A DNA stretch of 64,000 bases from Rhodococcus triatomae BKS 15-14 (GCA_000341795.1 AODO01000007.1:55182-119181); one strand, 5' to 3'; positions 46,350-56,225 are shown, counted from the first letter of the stretch. The notes: a model not told the origin generated them from the sequence alone. Numbers and translations: made by a program.

Positions 46350-47255
46350 TTGAATACGAGTAGAGTTGTTATAACCGCGACTGGCACGGCCCGCGTGAAG
46401 CGTGGGATGGCCGAGATGCTCAAGGGCGGCGTGATCATGGACGTCGTCACCCCCGAGCAGGCGAAGATCGCCGAGGACGCCGGCGCCGTCGCCGTCATGG
46501 CCCTCGAACGCGTCCCCGCCGACATCCGCGCCCAGGGCGGCGTCTCCCGCATGTCCGACCCGGACATGATCGACGGCATCATCTCCGCCGTCTCCATCCC
46601 CGTCATGGCCAAGGCCCGCATCGGCCACTTCGTCGAGGCCCAGATCCTGCAGTCCCTCGGCGTCGACTACATCGACGAGTCCGAGGTCCTGACCCCCGCC
46701 GACTACGCCAACCACATCGACAAGTGGAAGTTCACCGTCCCGTTCGTGTGCGGTGCCACCAACCTCGGCGAGGCACTGCGCCGCATCACCGAGGGCGCCG
46801 CGATGATCCGCTCCAAGGGCGAGGCCGGCACCGGCGACGTCTCCAACGCCACCACCCACATGCGGACCCTCGGCGCCGAGATCCGCCGCCTCGGGTCGCT
46901 GAGCGAGGACGAACTGTACGTCGCGGCGAAGGAACTGCAGGCCCCGTACGAGCTGGTGGTCGAGGTGGCCCGGGAGGGGAAGCTGCCGGTCACCCTGTTC
47001 ACCGCGGGCGGTATCGCCACCCCCGCCGATGCGGCGATGATGATGCAGCTCGGCGCCGAAGGCGTGTTCGTCGGGTCCGGCATCTTCAAGTCCGGCAACC
47101 CCGCCGAGCGGGCCGCCGCGATCGTCAAGGCCACCACCTTCCACGACGACCCCGACGTCCTCGCCAAGGTCTCCCGCGGTCTCGGTGAGGCGATGGTCGG
47201 TATCAATGTCGACGAGATCCCGCAGCCGCACCGCCTCGCCGAACGCGGCTGGTGA
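46350..47255 (+). CDS. pdxS: Pyridoxal 5'-phosphate synthase subunit PdxS
   Basis: A 301-residue PLP synthase (from ribose 5-phosphate, glyceraldehyde 3-phosphate and ammonia). The strand KGGVIMDVV with Asp31, [12 protein letters not shown] with Lys88 and [14 protein letters not shown] with the second active Lys are intact, so the synthase should be active. TTG 46350 with AAGGGA upstream is used. The glutaminase partner pdxT, normally adjacent, is absent. From about 46390 on, nearly every codon ends in G or C, far more than in the genes around it, whereas the first 12 codons are AT-rich: a sign that the body was acquired from, or replaced by, another source. Confidence 0.93.
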   Translation: MNTSRVVITATGTARVKRGMAEMLKGGVIMDVVTPEQAKIAEDAGAVAVMALERVPADIRAQGGVSRMSDPDMIDGIISAVSIPVMAKARIGHFVEAQILQSLGVDYIDESEVLTPADYANHIDKWKFTVPFVCGATNLGEALRRITEGAAMIRSKGEAGTGDVSNATTHMRTLGAEIRRLGSLSEDELYVAAKELQAPYELVVEVAREGKLPVTLFTAGGIATPADAAMMMQLGAEGVFVGSGIFKSGNPAERAAAIVKATTFHDDPDVLAKVSRGLGEAMVGINVDEIPQPHRLAERGW

Positions 47256-47701
47256 CACGGGTGGTATCGATCGGATCGTCAGACCACACTGGACGCGCCT
47301 CATCGACCTGTTTGAACGCAGGGAGACAGCTCCTCTCAACGATCATGGCTGATAGAAGTCGGTGAGATGCTGCGTCGGCCCGCCGGTATCAGCGACAGGA
47401 TTATTCTCTGCGGTTGAGGATCCCGTCACCTCCGGTGCAGAGGACTGCGTCGGCGAGGCGGGCCGTGGCCTGGGGGTGCTGAACTCACCGGTCACCGGTG
47501 ATGGTGTGCTGGTTGCTGTTGCTCGGTGCCGGCAATCGTGGGGTCTGGAGGATGTTTGACGCCGAATAGCCCAGGACAGCAATACCCATCAAAGACTTGC
47601 CTCCTGGAGCTGAAGTGACGGACCATGCGACACTCACTAGCCTTGAGATTTCACCTCTCGCGGGGTGAGGGCGGCGTGTAAAGCACGGAAGTGCCTGTCC
47701 G
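47256..47701. other. No recognisable gene
   Basis: A 446-base gap after pdxS where pdxT or its operon mates would be expected. It holds a small palindrome TCACCGG-TCA-CCGGTGA near 47489 but no supported gene; probably a junction between acquired pieces. Confidence 0.4.
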
Positions 47702-48025
47702 GTGGTGGATTCTTGGCTTGTCGAAGGTCAAGGATCCGTCATCGAGAGAGGCACTCCGCAGGTGAATCCTAACCTCCATCCCCCTCTGGTTCTCGACTCT
47801 GGGCGCGAGTCGCTGATCTCGTCGTCCGGGGCACTGCTGGTGCGCGAGACCGTGCGCCTGTCGGGGCTCGATCGGGTGCTGTCAGCGGCGTTGGCGCAGT
47901 GGCGGGCGCCGCGAACAGTGCACGATCCGGGCAAGGTGCTGATCGATCTGGCCACCGCGGTCGCCCTCGGCGGTGACTGCGCCTCCGATCTCGCGGTCGT
48001 CCGCGCTCAACCGGCACTGCGGTGA
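47702..48025 (+). pseudogene. IS1380-family transposase N-terminal fragment
   Basis: About 107 codons that match the first quarter of IS1380 transposases: VRETVRLSGLDRVLSAAL, then the PRTVHDPGKVLIDLATAVAL and GGDCASDLAVVRAQPAL segments. The frame stops where the DDE domain should begin, so it is a truncated remnant. The real start is probably near 47764 (GTG). Confidence 0.75.
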
Positions 48026-48254
48026 CATCGCCAGATCATTGCTGGGCTAGTTGCTACGGCGTAAGCCGCGCGTGCCTTGAGTGCCGGGCTCTGTCGCCAG
48101 GGTGATGCGCTCGCGCCGCCTGCTGGTTGGGCCGTGGGAAACACGACTAGTGTCGTAACAATGCTATGTTTGAGTCGGTCGTAGCGCAGGCATGCTTCAT
48201 CCTGCGCTCGGTGTTGTGGCCGGAAGCTGTTGCAGGATCCGTAATGCATGAGGG

Positions 48255-48938
48255 GTGGGAGTGAGGGTGACGGGCTCCGTGGCACAGGCTGCAGATGTGG
48301 AATGGAACCCACTCGCGGGAGGGCTGCGAAAGACGCCACTGCAAGATCGTTCCAGGGCGATGGTGGAGCACGTTCTCGATGTCGCGGCCGCCCTTGTTGT
48401 CGAGGTTGGATTCGAAGAGGTCGTTCGTTCACCGACTCTATTGTTGGACCGCACAGGTGTAAGCCGTGGGTCCTTCTACGCCTTCTTCGAGACCCCCGAG
48501 GCCGTCTTGGACGAACTCGCATATCGCAGAATAAAGCTGTCCGTGGCAGAGCTCGAGAATACTCTTGGCCAGCGACCTGGCGTCAATTGGACAGAGTCCG
48601 TCAATATACTGATCGACTTCTATGAGGCTGAGCATCGGCTTCCTCTCATTCGAGAGTTGTGGGTACGACAGAACTTGACCCAGAGGGCTCGAGAGCTCGA
48701 TGAGTCGGCGATCAATGACATGGCTGGCGTGCTGCTGAGGGAGTTCCGGAAACACGATCCCCACTTTCCGGCCTTAACCGAGCTACAGTGCTGCGTGGCA
48801 ATCCATAGCCTTGAGCGTTTGTGCCAGTTTGCATTCCGTGACAACCCGCTTGGCGATTCGGCCGTGATAGGCGAGGCCCGTCGAATGCTCACCGACTATT
48901 TCGCAGGCTACTTTGTCGCGGGACGTAAACGACTGTAG
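48255..48938 (+). CDS. TetR-family transcriptional regulator
   Basis: A 227-residue regulator. The HTH is VEHVLDVAAALVVEVGFEEV, then SPTLLLDRTGVSRGSFYAFF, the usual TetR turn and recognition helix (with Pro-Thr-Leu-Leu replacing the common TVREIA). The ligand domain is helical and unassigned. Three in-frame GTGs (48255, 48261, 48267) follow a TGAGGGG, so the exact start is open. It stands alone, convergent with the kinase-regulator gene. Confidence 0.82.
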   Translation: MGVRVTGSVAQAADVEWNPLAGGLRKTPLQDRSRAMVEHVLDVAAALVVEVGFEEVVRSPTLLLDRTGVSRGSFYAFFETPEAVLDELAYRRIKLSVAELENTLGQRPGVNWTESVNILIDFYEAEHRLPLIRELWVRQNLTQRARELDESAINDMAGVLLREFRKHDPHFPALTELQCCVAIHSLERLCQFAFRDNPLGDSAVIGEARRMLTDYFAGYFVAGRKRL

Positions 48939-49205
48939 CCTTGTTCGCTGGACTCAGGGCAGTGATCGTTTGGCTTTGTGTCGGATCGTCAATGCTCGCG
49001 TGTCGCGACGTCGCGCACTCGAGACCGGATCGAAGCCGGAACGACAACCGGCCACACGTCTGTACTGGGGCGGTTGGTCGACCCTCGACCTCATCGCCAA
49101 CCAGAGAACTCTTCCTGTGCGATTCGGGGCAAGAGGGAATGCGCACGGATTCCCTTATTGGATATTCTAAATATGTTGCAGTGCAAGAGATTTAGCTGTA
49201 GGGTA

Positions 49206-52200
49206 TCACGGGATCCTTCTCTGGCTGTCCGGTGAGTTTGCCACGACCCAAGCGGCGATCTGCGCCCGTGAAGTAAAACCCAGTTTTGCCAGTGTGTGTT
49301 CCACGTGCCCTTCCACTGTTCTTTTCGATAGCACAAGTCGGGCTGCGATTTCCTTGTTGGTCAATCCCTCGGCTATCAGATTCGCGACTTCGTGTTCCCT
49401 CTTGGTTAAGTTCGTTGTGGTGCGGCGAGCGGACCCCACCTTCTGGTGGCGCTCCCCGAGAGCGAAAGCAATCGCGGCGTCGAGGTCCATCGAACCACCC
49501 TCACGGTATGCGGCCTCAAACACTCGAGTGCCCAGATCACGACGGGCACTCTGTTCGAACCGTGCACGAATGGGCAGCAAACTAGGAAACAGCACTGTGG
49601 GGCTGCCGACGGCTTGGCTCAGCGCTGCGGCAGCTCCCATCAACACAGCAGTCCGCCGGGAGGCACCGTTCTCGAAGGCGATCCAGGCCAGTGCCTGCAA
49701 GCACGTAGATGTCGTAATCAGGTTTCCCACGGGCCGAGTAAGAAGGAGCGCCTCTTCGAGGCGCTGCACTGCGTGCTCCCTATCTCCGTCCCGCCAGAGG
49801 GCCATTCCCATGGCTGCGAGTGCGTATGATCTGTAAACCGACTCGCCGCGAGATTCGGTGATGCTCAAGACCTGTTCATGCTCTGCAAGAGCTTCAGTCT
49901 GCCGGCCCCCCAGTTGGTGGACCCAACCGAGCATCAGTAGTGCGTAGATCTGTGGCGAGAAATCGGACGGTATTCCGGTCGTCCCGAGCGTCTCTTCAAG
50001 ACACGTTTGTGCGCGGTCTAGGTCTCCACTGGTGAGGGCAACAAATCCTTCGGTGATAGCAATGAAGGATCGGGCGCGGAGGTCGGTGCTCTGTAGATCG
50101 AGGGCGCGACCTTCGTCGACCCAGAATCTAGCCGTGACCAGGTCGCCCTGGACGGCGGCAAGTTCGGCCGCAGCGAAGATCGCCTTAGCATGCTCCAAGA
50201 TCGAGCACTGCCCAGGTTGGGCGAGCGCACGGGCGAGCCACCGTCGCCCTTCGCTGACTCGCCCTCGTGATAGCCAGAACTGGTAGAGAGAGGCGGCGAT
50301 CCGCAGAGCGCTTCCATCAGGCACAGTCAGGCTGAACTCAAGCACCTCACGCAGGTTTGGCAGCTCCCGCTCAAGCTTCGCGATCCATTCCAGTTGGCGG
50401 GTGCTGATCCACTCGGACTCGGCAGTTAGCGTCAACCTCTGATACCAGTCCTGGTGTCTCCGAGCCAAGTCCATGTACTGGTCGGCGTTCTCGATCGTGC
50501 CCCGTGCGTAGTCTCGAAGGGTCTCGAGCATCCGGAACCGCACTTCTCCATGCGATTCTTCGCGGATCAGAATCGACTTGTCCACCAGTGCGGTAACCGT
50601 GTCAAGGAAGCTCGCGGTAGCCCCGTCTCCGGCGCAGACTTCTGCGGCGCCATCGAGGTCGGTACTCCCTGCGAACACCGACAGCCGTGTCCACAGCTGT
50701 TGTTCCGCTGGGGTGCACATGTCGTAACTCCAGCCGATACTCAGCCGAAGAGTCTGCTGCCGCGTCGGAGCCGAGCGGCTGCCAAGGTTGAGTAAGACAT
50801 ACCGATCGTTTAGCCGCTGCAGGATCTGTTGGGGCGTCAGAGCGCGTATCCGCGACGCCGCAAGCTCGACGGCCAGGGGCAGCCCCTCTAGTCGAGCACA
50901 AATACCTGCGACTGCGCGCCTGTTCTCGTCGGTAAGTTCGAAGCCGGGCAACGCCGAGGCGGCTCGTTCAGTGAACAGTCCCATAGCGTCGAACCGACGT
51001 GCTTCGCGCAACGAAGGCATGTCCTCAGGTTCAGGGGTGGTAAGCGGGGCGATGCGGACCACTGCCTCACCGCCGATGTTGAGGGGCTCTCGGCTAGTCG
51101 CGAGAATGCGTAGCTTCGGGCAACGCGTCAACATTGATTGGGTCAACCCAGCGACGGCCTCAATCACCTGCTCACAGTTGTCGAGCACCAGTAGAGCGGT
51201 GTGCGAGGCCAGCACACCGGCGAGCACCTCGCGTAGCGGCTCAACGGACTGGTCCTGTACTCCCACAGTGGCAGCGACCAACTCGACTACGAGGGCCGGA
51301 TCGCGCACGTCTCCCAGTTCGACTAGCCATACACCGTCCGGGAACACGCGTTGTGCGTTGGCAGCTGCTCGCAGCGCGAGCCGTGTCTTGCCAACACCCC
51401 CGATGCCGGTCAGCGTCACCAACCGACCTGTCGATAAGAGGTCGCGCAGTTGTGAAAGTTCAGTGCGGCGCCCAACAAAGGTTGTCAGTTCGTTCGGGAG
51501 GTTTCCTCGACGCGGTGCGTTCCTGGTTGCATTCTCGGGTGCGGCGTTGGCTAGCGCTGAACTGTGTGGCAAGTGGCCAGCAGAGCCCGCCTGCGGGCCT
51601 ATGTATTCAGCGGATGGGTCAGAATCGCGTACAAGTCGCTGAAGTTCGTCACCGAGCGCGTCCAGTGATGGGCGCTGTAGCGGATCCCGCGACATCGCTG
51701 CCTCTACAGCGGCGGCTACGTCGGTGGGAATTCCTTTCTCGCGTAGATCCGGTACTGGATGGTTGGTAATGCGGAGAAACTGCGCAACGACTTGTTCTCC
51801 GCTGAGCCGCTCGAACGCAGCGTGGCCGGTGAGCGCACAGAACAGCGTGGCACCGAGTCCGTATACGTCGGATGCGGGTGTGGGTGGTTCGCCCTCAAGT
51901 ACTTCTGGGGCAGTGAAGGCAGGCGAACCTGCAATGGTTCCGCTGACGGTTTGGAATCCGCCTGGGATACGGGCAAGGCCGAAGTCAGCGAGCGCTGGTT
52001 CGCCATAGTCTTTGTACAGAATGTTCGCCGGCTTGATGTCACGGTGCAAGATGCCGATCCTGTGGGCTGCTTGAAGGGCCCCGGAGATCTTGGCCCCAAG
52101 TGACAGAACGTCCTGTGTGGGTAGGGGTCCGGACCTTCGGAGGCGAGTATCGAGAGATCCCCGACGGTGATATTGCATCACCAGGAATGGGTAACCCGAA

Positions 52201-52484
52201 GTCGTCTCGCCGACTTGCAAAACTCCCACAATATTCGGATGACCAGTTAGCCGCCCCATCGCCTGTTGCTCTCGATCGAATCGCCCGCGATCCTGAGTGC
52301 CCGGTTCAGCGGTGAACATCTTGACTGCCACAGTCCGGTCCAAACTGACCTGGACGCAGCGATAGACGATGCCGAACCCACCCCGCCCGATCTCTTCGGC
52401 ACCCTCAAACCCAGCCGCGCTCAACTGCGCGGCTGGCGTTGGCGCGACATGCTCCTGCGTCCTCGAGGGATCTCTCTCGGCCAT
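49206..52484 (-). CDS. PknK-like Ser/Thr kinase-ATPase-LuxR regulator
   Basis: A 1092-residue three-part protein. Residues 1-290: Hanks kinase with GRGGFG loop (33-38), Lys55, HRD (147-149) and DFG (167-169). About 340-700: NB-ARC/AAA-like ATPase with Walker A GIGGVGKTRL and Walker B LLVLDNCEQV; then a helical TPR-like region with TLxRSIGWSYD-type linker. Last 60 residues: LuxR HTH (LTKREHEVANLIAEGLTNKE and the helix RTVEGHVEHTLAKLGF). Same architecture and size as mycobacterial PknK. It would phosphorylate itself or partners and bind DNA in response to an unknown signal. Monocistronic; targets unknown. Confidence 0.93.
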   Translation of the reverse strand: MAERDPSRTQEHVAPTPAAQLSAAGFEGAEEIGRGGFGIVYRCVQVSLDRTVAVKMFTAEPGTQDRGRFDREQQAMGRLTGHPNIVGVLQVGETTSGYPFLVMQYHRRGSLDTRLRRSGPLPTQDVLSLGAKISGALQAAHRIGILHRDIKPANILYKDYGEPALADFGLARIPGGFQTVSGTIAGSPAFTAPEVLEGEPPTPASDVYGLGATLFCALTGHAAFERLSGEQVVAQFLRITNHPVPDLREKGIPTDVAAAVEAAMSRDPLQRPSLDALGDELQRLVRDSDPSAEYIGPQAGSAGHLPHSSALANAAPENATRNAPRRGNLPNELTTFVGRRTELSQLRDLLSTGRLVTLTGIGGVGKTRLALRAAANAQRVFPDGVWLVELGDVRDPALVVELVAATVGVQDQSVEPLREVLAGVLASHTALLVLDNCEQVIEAVAGLTQSMLTRCPKLRILATSREPLNIGGEAVVRIAPLTTPEPEDMPSLREARRFDAMGLFTERAASALPGFELTDENRRAVAGICARLEGLPLAVELAASRIRALTPQQILQRLNDRYVLLNLGSRSAPTRQQTLRLSIGWSYDMCTPAEQQLWTRLSVFAGSTDLDGAAEVCAGDGATASFLDTVTALVDKSILIREESHGEVRFRMLETLRDYARGTIENADQYMDLARRHQDWYQRLTLTAESEWISTRQLEWIAKLERELPNLREVLEFSLTVPDGSALRIAASLYQFWLSRGRVSEGRRWLARALAQPGQCSILEHAKAIFAAAELAAVQGDLVTARFWVDEGRALDLQSTDLRARSFIAITEGFVALTSGDLDRAQTCLEETLGTTGIPSDFSPQIYALLMLGWVHQLGGRQTEALAEHEQVLSITESRGESVYRSYALAAMGMALWRDGDREHAVQRLEEALLLTRPVGNLITTSTCLQALAWIAFENGASRRTAVLMGAAAALSQAVGSPTVLFPSLLPIRARFEQSARRDLGTRVFEAAYREGGSMDLDAAIAFALGERHQKVGSARRTTTNLTKREHEVANLIAEGLTNKEIAARLVLSKRTVEGHVEHTLAKLGFTSRAQIAAWVVANSPDSQRRIP

Positions 52485-52747
52485 ACGGTCACCTGCGATT
52501 CAACTGCCCCATCCAGACTATCCCGCGAAGTGGGGCGGCGGTCTGAATGCCCAGCCGGTGCCCTTCCCTGGTTCCGCCACGCCTGTATAGCGCCTCAGCG
52601 TCGGCGTGGGTGCCACTCGCGCACTGAAGACTGACCGAAGTTGACTCCCCAGGCCGCTGCGAAGCTGGTTGGGCGTACCCTCTCACGGGCCGTGAGCTCC
52701 ACCTAGACCTGAGCGTCGGGAGTAGAGATCTTGGATACCTGAAGGCC

Positions 52748-53737
52748 CTACACGTGCCACGCTTCGGGATTGACCGGGTGAGGTGGTACTTCTCGGCGCG
52801 CCATCGCCACCGCATTGACAGCGCAAAGTTCGGCCATCCTGGCACGCACTGCGATCGTGGCACTGCCCAGGTGGGGAAGGAGCACGGTGTTCCGAAGTTG
52901 CGCTAGGCCAGGGGTGATGTGGGGTTCGTTTTCGTACACGTCAAGGCCGGCGCCGCCGATCTGCCCATTTCGTAGTGCATGAACGAGGGCCTCCTCGTCC
53001 ACCACCGGACCGCGTGCAGTGTTGACGAGAATCGCGTTTCGTCGCATTCGAGACAAAGCGGCGGAATCGATCAGATGGTGTGTTGATGGAGTTGCTGGCA
53101 CATGGACCGAGATGAAGTCGCTCGTCTCAATGAGTTCATCGAACGAAAGCCGTGTGCCGAGGGACACCGCATGGTCGCCGGCCCGCACAGTGTCTCGTGG
53201 ACCTCGCGCCGAACAGTGACGGACTTCCATATCGAACCCGGCGGCGCGCCGCCCGGTTGCGGCCGCGATTCGTCCGGTGCCGATCAAGCCGAGAGAGGCA
53301 CCAGCAACATCGTGGCCCAACAGGAGATCGGGGCGCCATCCAGCGAAACTGCCGCTGCGTACAAGCGAATCACCCTCCACGCAGCGGCGAGCTGTGGCAA
53401 GTATCAAGAGCATCGCGATGTCTGCGGTGGGGGCAGTCAGCACGCCGGGCGTATTGGCAACCATGATTCCCCGGGCAGTCGCGGCCGCGATATCAATGTT
53501 GTCGAACCCAACGGCATAGTTGGAGATTCCGTCGAGGCGAGCGCTCGCTAGGACCTCCACATCCAACAGATCGGTCAGCTGAGTCAGAACTACGGAGTAG
53601 TCACCTGAAGCGACCGCATGCGAAAGGTTCTGCGGATGGACATCGTCTCTCCAGACCTCGACCGATCCAGCTCGACTGAGAATACTGTGCGCGGGGTCCG
53701 GCAGGGGCATGGTGACAAGGAAGCGCGGTGTGCTCAT
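52748..53737 (-). CDS. D-2-hydroxyacid dehydrogenase (glyoxylate/hydroxypyruvate type)
   Basis: A 329-residue NAD(P)-linked dehydrogenase. Rossmann loop GLIGTGRIAAATGRRAAGF, catalytic Arg in NTARGPVVDEEALV, Glu in YENEPHITPGL and His in LLPHLGSAT are present. It reduces a 2-oxo acid to the D-2-hydroxy acid or the reverse. It starts six bases after the RibB-like stop and ends the ten-gene operon. A second, only distantly similar member of the family lies earlier in the same operon. Confidence 0.92.
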   Translation of the reverse strand: MSTPRFLVTMPLPDPAHSILSRAGSVEVWRDDVHPQNLSHAVASGDYSVVLTQLTDLLDVEVLASARLDGISNYAVGFDNIDIAAATARGIMVANTPGVLTAPTADIAMLLILATARRCVEGDSLVRSGSFAGWRPDLLLGHDVAGASLGLIGTGRIAAATGRRAAGFDMEVRHCSARGPRDTVRAGDHAVSLGTRLSFDELIETSDFISVHVPATPSTHHLIDSAALSRMRRNAILVNTARGPVVDEEALVHALRNGQIGGAGLDVYENEPHITPGLAQLRNTVLLPHLGSATIAVRARMAELCAVNAVAMARREVPPHPVNPEAWHV

Positions 53738-53743
53738 TTCAGC

Positions 53744-54367
53744 TCAGAGAGCGGTAGCGTCGAAGACGATGAAGTTGTGGGCGGATGCGAACGCGATCGC
53801 CTCGCCTGACGACGCCATGCGGATCGGGTTTGTTGGGGATACGAGATCGGCGTAGACCGCTCCCGGGATCGCGCACGCGGCCATAGTCAGCGTTAGAGCG
53901 AGCGCCGGTATGACCCCATTCGGTGCTTCCGCAAGCTGCGGGGTTACCCGCACGGGCACCATATGTCCAGGCCGAGTGAGATCTTCCGGGGACGTGAGCG
54001 GATTGACAAGAACGCGGGCGGTTCGTGCTCGGTCGGCTGCGGAGATCCCGGTTGTCACACCCACGGCTGAATCTACAGCGACGCACTGTCCATTCGCGGC
54101 TGCGCCGCTGTGGCGCCGATCTGGTGTCGCTTCGGGCAGCTGCAAGTGGTCACAAACCGCTTCCGGCAGCGCTGTCTGCACGAACCCGGAAGAGTAGCGA
54201 ATCAGTGTCGCCATCTGAACCGTGTCGGCGGTGCCGGCACCGAACATCAGCACCGCTCTGTCCGAGGTGATGAGGACGACCGACTTCTTGCGGGCAAGAG
54301 CCGCAACGGCGGTAGGCCATGTGGTGTGCTTCCGCTGCGATGCGAGGGGGCTATCCACGATTTGCAT
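53744..54367 (-). CDS. RibB-like (DHBP synthase fold) protein lacking catalytic motifs
   Basis: A 207-residue protein recognisable by IRYSSGFVQTALPEAVCDHL, AVGVTTGISAADRART and LTRPGHMVPVRV, all RibB signatures. But two motifs of true 3,4-dihydroxy-2-butanone-4-phosphate synthase are missing: the DDExRENEGDL loop is TSDRAVLMFGAG here, and the RGGHTEA metal/catalytic motif is replaced by PNGVIPALALT. It is therefore unlikely to make the riboflavin precursor and may act on another substrate or bind it only. ATG 54367 has GGAG at good distance; the ATG two codons earlier touches the site. Confidence 0.75.
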   Translation of the reverse strand: MQIVDSPLASQRKHTTWPTAVAALARKKSVVLITSDRAVLMFGAGTADTVQMATLIRYSSGFVQTALPEAVCDHLQLPEATPDRRHSGAAANGQCVAVDSAVGVTTGISAADRARTARVLVNPLTSPEDLTRPGHMVPVRVTPQLAEAPNGVIPALALTLTMAACAIPGAVYADLVSPTNPIRMASSGEAIAFASAHNFIVFDATAL

Positions 54368-54470
54368 CGGCATCTCCTAACGAATGTGAACGAGATCTCC
54401 GTGTCAGGGCCTTCTGGGGTCAGCCGACCCTGTGCGGAGCGGGCACGCAGTGGAAGCCCGCACTACGGTG

Positions 54471-55508
54471 TCACCCAATGGCGACGACGGCCTTCCCAAC
54501 GTGTGATCGCTCCTGAATTCGGCGATAGGCGTCTGCTGCGTCTGCAAACGGGACGACCTTGTCGATGACCGGCCGCAGCTGATGCAGGGTGATCGCGCGA
54601 TTCATCTGCTCGAAGGCGCACCTGCTACCTACCGTGATTCTTCGGAGAGTCAGAGAGCGTCCGTGGAGGACGCGCGGATCAAAGGTTTGGCTGGCCGGAT
54701 CCGAGAATCCACCGCCCCCGATGTGCGCCAGTTCCCCGCCAAATGCGGTGCTACGGATGGAGCGATCCAGTGTCTGAGGCCCAACGGTTTCGATCACACG
54801 GTCGACCCCTCGACCCGCCGTGGCGTCGAGTACCAGCCTGTCCCATTCGGGGTGTTCCTGATAGTTGATAACCGTGTCTGCTCCGAGCTCGCGTATCCGT
54901 TCCGCCTTTGCCTCACTCGAGGTGGCAGCGATGACCCGTGCACCGAAAAGCTGCGCCAACTGCACCGCGAATAGGGACACACCACCTGTTCCGAGGGTGA
55001 GGACACTCTCGCCCGGCAACACTGGGCGCGGTCCGGTCAGTGCGGACCACGCGGTCAGCGCCGAGCAGGGGAGCGTCGCAGCTTCCTCCATTGTCAGATG
55101 GTCCGGCATCTTCACGAGTGATTCCTCGCTGCAGAGCAGGTATTCAGCAAGCACGCCGTCACGCGAAGCCCCGAATTGCTCCCGCACGAGTTCGGGTGTG
55201 AGTGTCCCATCGATCCAACGAAGAAAATAGGTGCTGGTGACGCGGTCACCGACAGCGAGACTCTGGACACCGTCGCCGATCGCCATCACTTCGCCCGCTC
55301 CGTCGCTGAGCGGCACCGTGCCTGTCGCCGCGGGGATCGCGTAGTCACCGCGCATGATCATCACGTCTCGGTAGTTCAACGCGGCGGCGTGCATCCTCAC
55401 AAGGACCTGGCCGTATCCGGGTTGACCGGTTGGGTCAACGGATTCGGTGAGTGTGAGTGCCTCGGTTGGGTTTTCCGATCTCACCCCGGACAGTCGGTAC
55501 GCCTTCAT
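54471..55508 (-). CDS. NADPH:quinone reductase / zinc-less MDR dehydrogenase
   Basis: A 345-residue medium-chain dehydrogenase/reductase. GroES-like start with ALNYRDVMIMRGDY, where the zinc ligands of alcohol dehydrogenases are absent, and VLTLGTGGVSLFAVQLAQLFGA as NADP fold place it with quinone/enone reductases. A segment GTLTPELVREQFGASRDGVLAEY is typical of the AdhP-like QOR subgroup. ATG 55508 follows AAAGGA. Seventh or eighth gene in the LLM operon; it may reduce an enone or quinone intermediate. Confidence 0.88.
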   Translation of the reverse strand: MKAYRLSGVRSENPTEALTLTESVDPTGQPGYGQVLVRMHAAALNYRDVMIMRGDYAIPAATGTVPLSDGAGEVMAIGDGVQSLAVGDRVTSTYFLRWIDGTLTPELVREQFGASRDGVLAEYLLCSEESLVKMPDHLTMEEAATLPCSALTAWSALTGPRPVLPGESVLTLGTGGVSLFAVQLAQLFGARVIAATSSEAKAERIRELGADTVINYQEHPEWDRLVLDATAGRGVDRVIETVGPQTLDRSIRSTAFGGELAHIGGGGFSDPASQTFDPRVLHGRSLTLRRITVGSRCAFEQMNRAITLHQLRPVIDKVVPFADAADAYRRIQERSHVGKAVVAIG

Positions 55509-55601
55509 CGGAGATCCTTTCTCGAAGTTGTCGTTACGTAGCTGCCCATCCTGCGTGCTGAGTGCATCGTCTGGCTCCGACAACTGCACTGGCGTGGTGC
55601 G

Positions 55602-56177
55602 TCAGGACCGGTCAGATTGACCAGCAGGCGCGTGCGGCGTGTGAGCGCTGCCGTGTGGGGGAGTTGTCGGAGACTCCACGCGGCCGTACCCGCCTCTGTA
55701 GAACAGCAGTGGGCGCACCGTCTCATCGACTGCGAGGTGACGGACCCGCCCGATGACGATCTCGTGGTCTCCGGCGTCGTGCACCGACTCGATGTCACAG
55801 TGGATCCAGGCGACAGCATTGGTGAGAACCGGAAGACCGTCACTGTCGGGGGTCCAGGCGATGTCATCGAACTTGTTATCGCTCTTCGCTGCGAGCCGAC
55901 GACAGACCTCTTCTTGATCCGATCCGAGGACATTGACGCAGAATGCACCGCGCTCGCGCACTACAGGCCAGGTCGACGATGTTTTCGCGGGGAAGAATGC
56001 GACGAGCGGCGGGTCGAGAGACACCGAGGTGAACGAGGACACCGCCATACCGACCGGTCCGGAGTCCGGTCCGGTCGAAGTGATGGCTGCAACGCCACTC
56101 GGAAAGTTCCCCAGCACTCTTCGGAAGGCGGTTGGGTCCGTAGCGTCGAATGCTTGCCGTGTCGCGGTCGCAGGCAT
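55602..56177 (-). CDS. Flavin reductase (HpaC/StyB family)
   Basis: A 191-residue NAD(P)H:flavin oxidoreductase with FPSGVAAIT, MAVSSFTSVSLDPPLVAFF, TSSTWPVV, FCVNVLGSDQ and RPLLFYRGGYG, the family pattern from end to end. ATG 56177 follows GAAAGGA. It could provide FMNH2 to the LLM monooxygenase in this operon, and also to the one at 8054-9277 whose own reductase is broken. The last 20 residues (rich in Pro/His) go beyond the family core. Confidence 0.92.
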   Translation of the reverse strand: MPATATRQAFDATDPTAFRRVLGNFPSGVAAITSTGPDSGPVGMAVSSFTSVSLDPPLVAFFPAKTSSTWPVVRERGAFCVNVLGSDQEEVCRRLAAKSDNKFDDIAWTPDSDGLPVLTNAVAWIHCDIESVHDAGDHEIVIGRVRHLAVDETVRPLLFYRGGYGRVESPTTPPHGSAHTPHAPAGQSDRS

Positions 56178-56225
56178 TTCGAGTTCCTTTCTCACACAAA
56201 TTGTCTCGTCGTATCTGACGACCAG

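Noticed and set aside
47702..48025. Independent small regulatory gene
   Set aside because: Matches the N-terminus of IS1380 transposases and stops abruptly, so it is an IS fragment.
50788..51642. A 284-residue plus-strand open frame
   Set aside because: Antisense to the kinase-ATPase-LuxR gene, with low-complexity Arg/Ser content and no family match.
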